64,000 nt of DNA from Adiantum capillus-veneris (taxonomy: Eukaryota > Streptophyta > Polypodiopsida > Polypodiales > Pteridaceae): contig CM043960.1 of the NCBI GenBank assembly GCA_014529385.2, positions 29,975,896 to 30,039,895 of the forward strand, read 5' to 3'. Below, one piece after another: positions 44,444 to 54,456 of the stretch; within the stretch, counting starts at the first letter, position 1; every line of letters begins with the position of its first letter. The position numbers and the translations under genes were made by a program. The notes beneath the pieces were generated by a model. It saw only the letters and a list, made by a program, of their open reading frames with translations. It searched no databases and had not been told where the DNA came from.

Positions 44444-45950
44444 AATAAAGAGATAAGTCTTAACTTTCCTATGTTACATTAAGACCCCAAAGAGGTGGAA
44501 AACACCTAAACTATCTTCAAGGCCTTTCTTACATTATCCCCTTCCACTTGAAGAAAAAGTAAAGAATCATTCACAAACATCTTATTCAACAATTGATTAC
44601 CATTCTCGGTTTGAAGGCCTTAAATCTCTCCTCTAGCAGCTGCTTGCTCCAACATAGCTATCAAAGGATGGGTGCTCGGATGGGTGCAAGATTCAAACCA
44701 AAGGGGCGCTAAGGGGCATCCTTGAAGAATGGATCTCTTTACATCAAAGTAGCCAAATATTCTTGACATAAAGAGTAGTCTAGAGGAGCTACCTTTACCA
44801 AGAGTATTGACTGATGGATAGATTCATGGACGAAATCCCAAGGTCTACAATGTCTTGTGCACAAATGATTAGTTAGTTCTACCATATGATTTATCTAGGT
44901 CTAGTTGCAGTAAGATACATTCTTGTTTCTTGAACTTGGCATAATCCATACCTATCAAAGCCGCTAGGATGTTATCATAAATTGATTTTCCTTTGATAAA
45001 ACCATGTTGGTTGGGAGAGATAATATCTGTTAGCACAGGGGCCATTTTGCAGTACCTTATATACTATCGTGAACATTGTGATAGGTCTCCAATGTTTGAT
45101 CTAAGAGCACGCTACTTGCTTAGGGATGAGCTTGATAATTCCTTTCTTTATATCAAATTCAAGTGTTCCTTTGGTAGTTGCCTTGTTGATTACAAGTTAG
45201 GAGGATGGGCCCATGTATTCCAAGAACTCTTGATAAAACTCGATCGTGATCCCATCCCATCCTGGGGACTTTCTTTTGCCAGCTTTGTGAGAGTCATCCC
45301 TCATTCATCCAAAGTAAAGGGCCTCTCCAAGTAACGTGCATGGTCAGAGTCTACTAATGTCTAGGTGGCAGCAAAAATCTTAGCCCTGGCCTCTTGGAGC
45401 GTAGGAGAAGGAGAGTCCTCCTTTCCAATAATTTGGCTGAGGTAATCTAACATCAGTTTACCCATATGATCAGATTGATGATTTGGACTCCTTGATTGTC
45501 ACTCAAGAAAGTGATGGTGTCTTGTCTTTTTCTGGCCTTGATAGTCATGAGTAGTGAGTTTTTATTGGCTTCCTCACTCTTGATGTTCCTCTCCTTGGCT
45601 TGTAACGTCAGGAGATGAATCTCTTCCCCTCTCTTTCATGCAAGGTCTGCTTGATCTTCAATCATTCCTTGAGTTCTTGGTCAGAGGCCTTGCCTTGCAT
45701 TTTCTTTTGTCCTAGCTCCTCAAATATGGATTTGAAGGTTGAAATTTCTGTTGTTTTGCCTTCTTCAGTGTTGGTTCAACTCTCTTGATAGCAGTTTGAA
45801 TTTTCTTACTAAATCTTTTCCAACAGTCCGACCTTTCCATATTGATGTTGTGGCTAAGATCTTCCATGGCACAAGACACAAGGGCCTTAAAATGCACATC
45901 TTTAAATAGATGTTGTCAAACATGCACAAGCTTAGAAAAAGCAACAAAAA
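44444..45950 (-). pseudogene. Outer LINE, 5' half: reverse transcriptase core, broken
   Basis: The minus strand reads, with stops, LLQLDLDKSYGRTN after QHGFIKGKSIYDNILAALIG (44880-45000), GFRP, GCPLAPLW, and the active-site region NDSLLFLQVEGDNVRKALKI near 44520-44580, in which the first catalytic aspartate is Asn. Upstream, near 45250, is SPQDGMGSRSSFIKSSWNTW, the RT entry, and a 61-codon frame at 45712-45897 is the endonuclease-RT linker. It continues into 38971 across the nested LINE. The 5' end near 45950 is not defined. Confidence 0.75.
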
Positions 45951-46680
45951 AAAAGGTACAGGCGATAGGCCTTTGCAACTATGCCCATTTTGTCATACTT
46001 ACAAGAGACTTGACACAGTAGAACTAAGCTGGTTCACTCAGGAGGCTCAGTTATCCGCCCAACTTATTTATGATTGAGCATCAGATGACCATGCCCTAAA
46101 GTCGACTTTCTATAGTTGTTACTAATCCACGATGCTAGGGACACCTAGGCAATGGGGCCTTGACTTTGCTTTTAAAACCACAAAGCCCTTGGAGAATCCA
46201 CAGTTTTGTGACTCTTCTTTTAAAATTTTATGACCGTAGCAACGCGCGGATCACATACTAATCACTCACAATTGTGAGTTCCACAAAGAAAAAAAAAAGA
46301 ATAAGGTTATTTTAGATTAAGGTTAGTGTTTTCATGAATTCAACACAAATATTTGATTCATTCTTGGGTCATGATAAGAAAAAAAGTGAGGCACATTTAC
46401 AAATGTCTAGACAACACATCCTTCAGACAGGGAAAGAGATAGGCAAGAAGCACCCCAAACAACCACTACAAGCAAGATTCCACCATAGAAAAACAAATGA
46501 CAATCTAGAAAGGATGATAACCCCAAAGATAGCACAAAACCTTCTGAAAAATCAAAGAAGCCCAATCAATCACAACACAACAGTTAAAAGGCCACCACTA
46601 AATACCATTTCTAGTCCGTTGCTCAGTAGAAAACAACAACTCTAGTGGTCCAAAAGATCGCGCTCTCACCAATTTTGAGG
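45951..46680. other. Spacer with an isolated LINE-type hairpin and Helitron-like end
   Basis: The sequence at 46230-46259 (CCGTAGCAACGCGCGG then CACATACTAA) resembles a Helitron 3' end on the plus strand. It is directly followed by CTCACAATTGTGAG at 46265-46278 and an A-rich tail, the LINE 3' signature. A 103-codon plus-strand frame at 46334-46645 has no recognisable domain. Confidence 0.45.
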
Positions 46681-47580
46681 AAACAAGGATAAAGGATGGC
46701 AACAAGTTTCTAATATCTCATGCAAAAGTTTCAAATCCCAAGCTAGGGTGACGGGGAAATAGAACTTAAAATTTGCAAGTGACAACCCCAATACCTCTTT
46801 TTTGTATGACAATCTCTTTGATGTGTTGTGGGATACTGAATCCAAGAACCTCAGGACAATCGAGGTGTCATTTTGGAGAGAAATTAGTAGAAAGGTGAAT
46901 AACAAAGTTCTACGATAGTTGGCCTATTTATGGGATGACAACAGTAAGAGCTGAAAAGAAGCAAACCGATTGGCTACACAGTTCCACCTTAATGGCTCTA
47001 AAAGATTGTTGGTGAACAAGATCGTTGAAGGGTTGGATGCCTATCTGCAAGCTGGACCTTGACTAGAAAGCTTGGCGATGGCCCAAGAACAAGCGTTTCT
47101 ATAATCCACAAACCAGGAGCATATACCACAACTTAATGCTTAAGGGTGATTGGTTGTACCCCCTTAACAAACAATGGGGCTTTCAATGGCCGAAAGCAAA
47201 TTGGTTGACAACAAAAAATAACATCTAGAGTCAACAATGATCTTTTTTCGATGAAAATATTCTTGTGGGAAGGTGTTGTGCTGTGGGGGGCTCTGCTAAC
47301 AAGTGTGAAGATTTGGGCTAGAGGTATTGGCTCAGATAGGTGTTTGGGATGTAGAAAGGCAAGTTAGGACCTCTACCACTTGTTCAGGGGGTGCCTAGCG
47401 ACTAGTGGCCTTGCAAAAAAGCTTTGTAAATGGGTTCAAAGGACCCAGAAGATAGGGTTCTACAAGAACAAATTTTTTTTTTGGAGGGATGGTGATGAAA
47501 AGTCAAACGCTATTAATTTGCGCACAAACTATTAGGTTTTGCTACTTGCAGCATGTTTGGAGAGTGGTGGTGTACAACGT
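46680..47580 (+). pseudogene. LINE with large internal deletion
   Basis: 46692-46810 resembles 5059-5175, the sequence just before the endonuclease of another LINE. At about 46850 it switches to the far 3' part of ORF2: RKVNNKVLRQLAYLWDDNSK, later the zf-RVT-like MFIPL/CSGGA region, then FFFGGMVMKSQTLLICAQT and IRFCYLQHVW. Endonuclease and RT are therefore absent. There are many stops. No hairpin or poly-A is seen at the right end. Confidence 0.6.
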
Positions 47581-47824
47581 AAAGAAATGTTAATGTTGGG
47601 GTTCGATATAAGGTAGGTGTACAAGGTTGTTACTCAAGGGTATTAAACTTCAAGAGGCAAAGAGGCAAGGTGAGCAAAGTGCAACAAGGTGAGCGAAGTG
47701 GAGCAAGCTTGGCAGAGGCTATTTTCGGTGGTTTTCTGAGTGATGTCGGAGTTTGGATGTGGTGGGAGTTCTGGGAGCTGAGCGTGTTGGGTGTTGAGAG
47801 CCCCTTCAACCTTCGGATATGGGC

Positions 47825-48255
47825 CCTATTGGGTGGGCCTCGGGCCTCAAGACTAAGTGGCACGGGCATGGGAGCGTGGGATCTACGACGGAGGGATTGT
47901 GGGCCATAGAACTAGGTGGCAGCACCAAAAGTAATCTAGGGTACCCTAGATTGCTTTTGGCTATCGCCGCTTTGCATACATGTTTTAAGTAAATTAGGGC
48001 CCCCACGCTTCAAAACGCGCGCATGGTGAAATGGTTAGGGTGTGCGTCTCTCATGGGTGAGGTCCCGGGTTCAAACCTCACGCCCGTAAAATGGGGTACC
48101 CTAGATTACTTTCAAAACACGGGTACCCTAGATTACAAAAGTAATCTAGGGGACCCGCATTCTAGATCTACGGCCCACAATCCCCCCATCGTATATCCCA
48201 CCCTCCCATGCCCGTGCCACTTAGTCTCGAAGCTGGGCTGCGTGGGTGGGCCGGG
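47825..48255. repeat. Foldback sequence, about 85-bp inverted arms
   Basis: The left arm (about 47830-47910) and right arm (about 48168-48252) are inverted copies sharing ACTAAGTGGCACGGGCATGG and GGATTGTGGGCC. Between them are several palindromic units with CTAGGGTACCCTAG or TAATCTAGG and a tRNA-like sequence at 48018-48089. It has no protein-coding content. It may be a MITE-like foldback element. Confidence 0.65.
48018..48089 (+). other. tRNA-like sequence with A and B boxes, possible SINE
   Basis: TGGTGAAATGG (48024-48034) fits the polymerase III A box and GGTTCAAACCT (48068-48078) the B box, 44 bases apart. The acceptor and anticodon stems do not pair well, so it is not a working tRNA gene. 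It sits at the centre of the foldback at 47825-48255. Confidence 0.45.
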
Positions 48256-48258
48256 GGC

Positions 48259-48279
48259 GGGGGGGGGGGGGGGGGGGGG
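48259..48279 (+). repeat. G21 homopolymer followed by T run
   Basis: An uninterrupted G tract just outside the right arm of the foldback, followed by AAA and T11. Confidence 0.8.
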
Positions 48280-48559
48280 AAATTTTTTTTTTTACCCTTG
48301 GAGTGTCCTAACCTGTGTGCCTCCTCAGGGTGCGTCCCTATGCGTGTATTGTTTTGAAGCATGATTAGCTTCCTTTACTTTAGCCTTATTGAGCACCCTT
48401 GTTTCGAAAAAGCTTAGGGTAGGTTCATGCGCTGTTTTTATCTTGTTGCCTTGGGGCTTGTTCGATATTTAGTGTGCCTCTTGTCTACACTAAGTGCGAT
48501 TTCAATATCTCGAATAATGAACACTCTCCTTTCTTGATCTGTCCCTCCGTCGGGGGGGG

Positions 48560-49930
48560 GGGAGGGCGGAAGGCACTCACCACTACGGACCCCATGGGTG
48601 GATGTGATGTTCAAGTCGATGACACGATGAAGGGCTTGATCCTGCTGGTGAAGGAAGTCAGTTCTCCATGGATGGAGGCTTTGTCTTCATGGCGAAGGGA
48701 AGAAAGAGAGCCAACAAAACTTGCGCTAACGCGTGCAGCCCTAAAAAGGTTTTGAAGGCCTCTTCCTTTGGGATTCACTCACTGGCTGAGGCAACTTTGC
48801 GTGGAGTGATTATTCACAGTCAGAATAAGGTGGAGGAGAGATACGCAATGCCATCTGAGTTCAATCCTGAAGTTTTTCTCAAGAGCTTCGAGGCTTGCTG
48901 TGCTCACTCAGTTGTTTTGTGTTTTATGGGTTGTGGATGTCGACCCAAGGCTTGTGGGAGTGGGCGACAGGAGCGACTAGCAGTACAGACACGATTTGCC
49001 AATTCACAGTGGTTGGCAAAGGATTCCATGTGGCAGAATGTGTCTCTGAGGAGATAGTTCAAGATTTGGTTATAAGAGGAGGATTTTGGGGGGCATCACA
49101 CTTTGATTATGGGATACCTTGGATACACGAGTTTTGCCCAAGCAAAGAGTTTATGCACTTTTGCCCAGTATGGGTTACACTCAAGAACCTCCCTATCTGG
49201 CTCGACGAACATGTGGACTCCATTGCTGCTTTGATGGGCCGTGTAGTGTTCATCTCAAAGCGGTAGCGGTTTAGAGCGGGATTGGATGTAAAAGTCTGCT
49301 TATTGTGGAACATGAGCATGCCCATTGCAAGATATTTGGATCTTAATATGGGTAGATTGGGTGCCCTTCGTCAAGAGCTGGCATTTGCATCATTTCCCAA
49401 TGCTTGTTACAAATGCTGCAAGATTGGTCACTATGCCCGAAACTTCTCCGAGGCAAAAATTGCCCGTAGTCAAGTGGTTAGGAAAACCTGGAGGCAAGTC
49501 ACCAGGGATACCAAGCCTCAAGAGGGATAGTAAGGCGGTCGATGGGGCCAACAACCAAAAGATGAATAGAGAGGAGTTGGTGGAAGTGATTGTCACCCCG
49601 GCCACTGACCAAGATGTGACTCGAAAGGAGGTGGATAAAGTGATTGAGTGCCCGACAATTGAGATACAGGAGACCACACCTGCGAATGGCAGACCATCAC
49701 CATCCTCTGAAAACCCTTAGCTTGTGCCGATCCTCGGACCTTTGGGTGAGAAAAGTAAAGAGACTGAGAGCCCGACTGAGGAGTAGGATAGACCTGAGCC
49801 AACAATTAACTTTGTCTTTGCGACACAGATGTCTAGTGGATCTTGCCAGCCTGAGCCAATTACAAAGTGATGATCAAGACGTAAAAATATTGTTGAGATC
49901 TAGGGTTTTGCTCAGCTTGCAAGTATAGCG
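48560..49930 (+). pseudogene. LINE ORF1 relic (DUF4283-like, zinc knuckle missing last Cys)
   Basis: Homologous to the relic at 17744-18645 but better preserved. In alternating frames it reads MDGGFVFMAKGRKRANKTCA, FGIHSLAEATLRGVIIHSQN, EFNPEVFLKSFEACCAHSVV, DLVIRGGFWGASHFDYGIPW, FCPVWVTLKNLPIWLDEHVD and then MDVKVCLLWNMSMPIARYL. The zinc knuckle CYKCCKIGHYARNF follows, in which the expected final Cys is Phe. A Ser/Thr/Pro-rich tail ends near 49720-49930. At least two frameshifts and one stop interrupt it, and no ORF2 follows. Confidence 0.75.
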
Positions 49931-50032
49931 GAGCGGGAGTCTGAAAGGCTTGCTACGACAGGCGGCGGGATTTTGGGTGTCGACAATGCTATGCAGGGCC
50001 GATCTGGAGTTGTCGTGTTGGGTGAGACGCCA

Positions 50033-50286
50033 AGGGCTAGGTGAGTATCCCTTAATATGCTAGGGGCTTGAAGAATAGTAGGTATTGTGTATCCATTGTC
50101 AAGGGGAGAAAGGGCTAGGTGAGAATCCCTTAATGAAGCTACCATGCTAGGGGCCTGAAGTATAGTAGGCATTGTGTATCCATTGTTAAGAGGAGAAAGG
50201 GCTCGGTGAGTATCCCTTAATGAAGCTACCATTCTAGAGCCTGAAGGATAGTAGGCATTGTGTTTCATTGTTAAGGGGAGAAAGTG
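50033..50286. repeat. Tandem repeat, 3 units of 78-87 bp
   Basis: Units start at 50033, 50111 and 50198 with AGGGCTAGGTGAG or close variants, and contain GTATTGTGTATCCATTGT. Unit one lacks about nine bases (AAGCTACCA) found in the others. Confidence 0.9.
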
Positions 50287-50460
50287 CTACGTTCAAGAAG
50301 ACAAATGAATTCTTGAAGGTGGGCCATTGAGATATCTCTATTCGTAAATTTGAAGCGGCAAGGACATTTATCACTTAAGAAATATGGTTTTGAAAGTCCA
50401 AAAGCCCCTAGCCAACAATGGAGAAATAAAGGGGGCACAATAAAACCAAATATTGGAAGA

Positions 50461-50690
50461 TGGGTTCCATGCCCTAAGAGGGTGCTAGATTCAATGGCAT
50501 TTGATGATAAAGCAAGAGTGCAAAAGGAGTCATAAGGAAGGGTCAAACCAAGTATATTAATGGGTGGGTTCCATGCCTTGAAAGGTTGCTAGATCCAATG
50601 GCATTTGATGATGAAGCAAGGGGAAAAGGGATTAATGGGTTCCATACCCTGAAAGGGTGCTAGATGTGATGGCATATGATGATCTTGCTA
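50461..50690. repeat. Tandem repeat, 3 units, irregular spacing
   Basis: TGGGTTCCATGCCCT with GGTGCTAGATTCAATGGCAT and TTTGATGATAAAGCAAG recurs from 50461, 50565 and 50636. Units are about 55 bp, with different spacers. Confidence 0.85.
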
Positions 50691-50706
50691 GACTTGCTTG
50701 TTGCTA

Positions 50707-51048
50707 TGTATCGGGCAAAGGCCACTAAGCTGGAAGTATGGAGTACCAACACGTGGACCCTTCGGGATTTAGGATAGGGGTAAAATGACTAGGATTGACC
50801 TTTGCTAGGCCTCCATACACTTGATTACATTAAGCATATGTAGTTCCAAGCTTGCCAATGCTTCTTCTATGACTGTATGTATCGGGCAAAGGCCACTAAG
50901 CTGGAAGTATGGAGTACCAACACGTGGACCCTTCGGGATTTAGGATAGGGGTAAAATGACTAGGATTGACCTTTGCTAGGCCTCCATACACTTGATTACA
51001 TTAAGCATATGTAGTTCCAAGCTTGCCAATGCTTCTTCTATGACTGTA
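50707..51048. repeat. 171-bp tandem duplication, units apparently identical
   Basis: Units 50707-50877 and 50878-51048 both run from TGTATCGGGCAAAGGCC to CTTCTATGACTGTA. I found no difference between them by eye. No coding content. Confidence 0.9.
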
Positions 51049-52377
51049 TGTACTGTTTCAAGCTATAGGTAGCAAACCCTCTTTGAAGTCTCCAAGGGGG
51101 AGGAGGATATAGCGAAAAGCTACACTGATAGGTTGATCTATGGAAAAGTCTCATCATAAAGGAAAGTTTGATGCAAAACTTTTTACCCACTCTAGCTACT
51201 AAATAGATAGGTTTGTGCGCATGTCTTTTTAATGAGAATCTACCAAGATTCCTATGAAAGCAAGGGGAGAAAACCAAAGGCTAACGTTAAGGTATAGAGG
51301 GAGCTTTAGCACCGGCATTTGGAAGAGATAAATTTGAGGGTGTGATTTCCAAGCTAGGATGCATGGGCAGGCATGCTCAAGAAATCGTTGATGAAACATT
51401 GGTTTGTAATTGCCTTAACCTTCAGACTAGGCATGTTCTTAAAATAGTACTACAAGCAAGATATTATAGCCAAATACTTCAATCTTGGCCTTTCTTAGGG
51501 TTCCAGATATGAGTGGAAGGGAGTAGGATGGCTAGCTAGCCATTGAGCAAAAAGGTAGATAGCCTGGCTGTGAAAAGGTTCAAGGTTCAAGGTTCAAGTA
51601 CATCTGTTGCTGATGGCACAAGTACAACCATGCAGCTCAGCAATAGGGGGCCAGTATGTGAGTAGCATGGACTAGTGGAGTTTGGGCTTAATAGTCATTA
51701 GAGTTTGTATGGCCACGTGAGTGAAGTGTAGATTTGACTCTTGCATGCATCTTGTCATCCATCGCAAGGATAAGATGCAGAGTGCCCATGTGATGTTTGG
51801 GATAAGTATCACTAGGGTTACTAGACCAACAAAATATGAGGCATGGTTGTAGGGCACGATCACCAAGCCTAGGATGAAGCCAAGAGAATGCCAGAGAATG
51901 TGCTTCAAGTTGTTTCTTCCCATGACTTTAAGGGTGGGAGAGCACAAGGTAAGACAGCTAGCCGGCGGCTACTTGGAGGGAAACAAAGAAGTAAGTGTAG
52001 GGATTTGCCAAAGAGGTTAAGAGGGTACCCACTCATGGTGAACATTGCCTACCATCTTGAGCTTAGAGAGACAAATGTAGCACAGGGTCTATAGCATAGG
52101 GGAAGAGGGTGAAAGTAGGAGGGGAGTCTTCGAGAGAGGTTTGGAGAGGGACGATCACCACCAACTAAGACATGCATAAGAGTTGGCATTCGGTCTCTAA
52201 ACTTGAAAGACTACCTCTTTTTTGAGCTCCTTTATCAAAGCCTTCATTGATGGTGCAATAGTAGCTAGAGGGAATGAATATGGGTCAACAAGGTTCCTAC
52301 AGTCCTCAAAGGCATGGCTAGGTTGGAAGGTAAGGATGTGCACCAACACAACATGATAGAGAGAGACATAGGGTGGG

Positions 52378-52410
<33 letters not shown>

Positions 52411-53044
52411 GGGCAAATACGAAACGTGGCTTTGAGGGCTTGAAGTAGGGAGAGAAACCCATAAGCTAAATGGAGGGACTTCCATACAAAAGCAGAACAT
52501 TAAATTGGAGGAGGAGGAAACAATGAAGGAAAGTGCACCACCATAACTGAGCTTCATGGTCTTCTGCTTGGCTATGGAAATCTACTAATAAGGGACTGAC
52601 AAGAAGGTTGAAGGATGTGAAAGTAGCAATGGTTATATTTTCATAGACAGACTTTACTAATTATAAAAGAGGGAGGGAAGAGAGGCACAAAGGAAAAAAA
52701 GAGAGATTTCACTTTTACATGGCCTTTGCCAACTTGTTTTCACTTACAAAGTCTCATGGGGGCGTTCCTTGGGTACAAAATAGCTTATGAGGTTTATGCT
52801 TTTATTAAAGCACTTTTGGAGGTAATAAATGGCTAGGTGGAGCATCTATAAGCTTGACATAAGCTGTATGAGCTTTAAATCATATTGGATGGACCTAGAA
52901 TCTCTTGATTAAAAGTGAAGTTGTTATTCATTGGGAATGGTAGAGGGGATGCTGCCTTGATATTGAGACACTAAGGTTTTAATTTAGGAAGACCAACACT
53001 TGCACTGGTTTTTATGGTTGTATAAAGAGCTAGAGTATTCGATC
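51049..53044. other. Non-coding spacer without recognised features
   Basis: About 2 kb with no protein-like frame. A GA run then a G14 tract lies at 52379-52413. I see no transposon termini before the copia LTR at 53045. Confidence 0.5.
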
Positions 53045-53391
53045 TGTTGGGATATTAAGCACAACTCTTGGATGACTACCACCGACAGTCATCACCACTA
53101 GCGTGCCTTCGTGTATGCGCATATCTTCACCATTAATACAATAGTTGTATTACAACGAGTTGGTATACCTATCAAAGTGAGGGAACACTTATCCATTCAC
53201 CTCACTCCCCAGCAGTGTACCCTAGACCGTTGTACTAGTTCCCTTTTATGTTGTGTTTTCTCTCTTATGTTTTGTAGACCTCTTATCTTGAGTAATTGAA
53301 GAAGAAGAAGAACAATCTTTTGCCTCCATCTTTGTGTGTGTGTGTGTGCTTGCAAGAGCTCAAGCTCTCTCCTTCTACCTCTCTCTTAACA
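53045..53391 (+). repeat. 5' LTR of a second copia family
   Basis: About 347 bp from TGTTGGGATATTAAGC to CTCTTAACA, the TGTT...AACA form typical of copia LTRs. It is followed directly by TGGAACCAAAAT, a decayed primer-binding site (7 of 12 bases match the initiator-Met type), a leader, and a copia gag at 53804. It differs from the LTR at 25562. No 3' LTR is present because the copy is truncated. Confidence 0.6.
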
Positions 53392-53803
53392 TGGAACCAA
53401 AATTTGGTTGTGTCTAAGGAGCTTGGAGCAGCAAGGAGGAGTGACTGAGGAAGTGATCTCGGTATTCCCGAGAGCCATCGTCAAACAATCTCCGAGTGAG
53501 GTGCTACCTTTTGGAGATTTTGTATATCAGGGTTCTATATAGTCCTGAGACTATACAGCTGGATTTCCATTTTAGGTGCGATCCGACCCCCATTTTGGAA
53601 TTAGAGTGCATTCGCAGCAAAAACACTAAGGTTTGAGATTTTGCAGATCTGCATTTTAGAGGTGCAAAAATCTTGTGTTTAGCTGTAGTATTCACGAATA
53701 CTGTTGGTAGTGTGAAACAGGTGTATGTACGTAGATTTTGGTTGGAAGTGATAATTGACTATTTTTAGAAGGCTACTCATAGACTTGATGAAAGATTGGA
53801 AAC

Positions 53804-54301
53804 ATGTCGCCCAACAATGGTAGGCTTCATTAGATTGTCAGTGAGAAGCTAAACAAGAACAACTTTCATACTTAGAAGTTCAGAATGACCAATTTCCTTA
53901 TGGGTAAAGGTTTAGGACTACATTGATGGAGAGCACAAGACAACACCACTCGTACCAGAGGAAGGTGCAATTGTTGCGCAGATAAAGACGTTTAAATATT
54001 GGAATCAGGGAGCTTGGAAGGTCATGTATTGGCTTTATGTGAGTGTGCAGGACACTATGATTGGGCACATAAAAGATTCCCATACCCCTAAGGAGGTTTG
54101 GGACACCTTACTGTCATTGGATGTGACAAACACAAAGGCAAGGAAGCTGCAGTTGAAGATTGAGATAAATATTGTGCAAAAGAAAAATTTATCCATCAAT
54201 GACTATTCATTGAAGATAAAGAACATATGTGAGTCACTTGCATCAATTGGTGTTATAATTGATGATGCTGATGACAAAGTGGAAGTGTCTATGTGAGGTT
54301 T
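53804..54301 (+). pseudogene. Gag of the second copia family, 5' part
   Basis: The start is MSPNNG at 53804. In shifting frames it reads EKLNKNNFHT, KFRMTNFLMGKG, TFKYWNQGAWKVMYWLYVSV, HIKDSHTPKEVWDTLLSL and LSINDYSLKIKNICESLASI, the UBN2-type Gag of plant copia elements. It is cut at 54301 by the minus-strand gypsy insertion and resumes at 60337 in the same gag, after the target duplication GGTTT. Stops and frameshifts were already present in the target. Confidence 0.75.
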
Positions 54302-54443
54302 TGTAAACACCAAGGGACTGCCATGCCTGGTCCATCCGCCCAACCTCCCTTTAATAGGCTCCTAGCCCCTTTCGGACCCCTTCCCACTGGCAACCGGCCC
54401 TTGGCCGAGTCCGTGACCCCTTGGTTTGGCCCTTGGCCTGACA
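54302..54443 (-). repeat. Gypsy 3' LTR
   Basis: 142 bp, flanked outside by GGTTT. The pol stop codon TAA (54444-54446) directly abuts it. Confidence 0.95.
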
Positions 54444-54456
54444 TTACTCCCCCCTT
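54444..54456 (-). other. Gypsy polypurine tract, overlapping the end of pol
   Basis: On the minus strand AAGGGGGGAGTAA lies immediately before the 3' LTR. It encodes the last codons of the polyprotein and its stop, so the primer for plus-strand synthesis lies inside coding sequence. Confidence 0.85.

Noticed and set aside
48018-48089. A working tRNA gene
   Set aside because: A and B boxes fit, but acceptor and anticodon stems do not pair and no convincing anticodon loop forms.
50033-51048. CRISPR-like array or satellite DNA
   Set aside because: Only two or three units per family, units are long and spacers are not unique short sequences; this is local tandem duplication.
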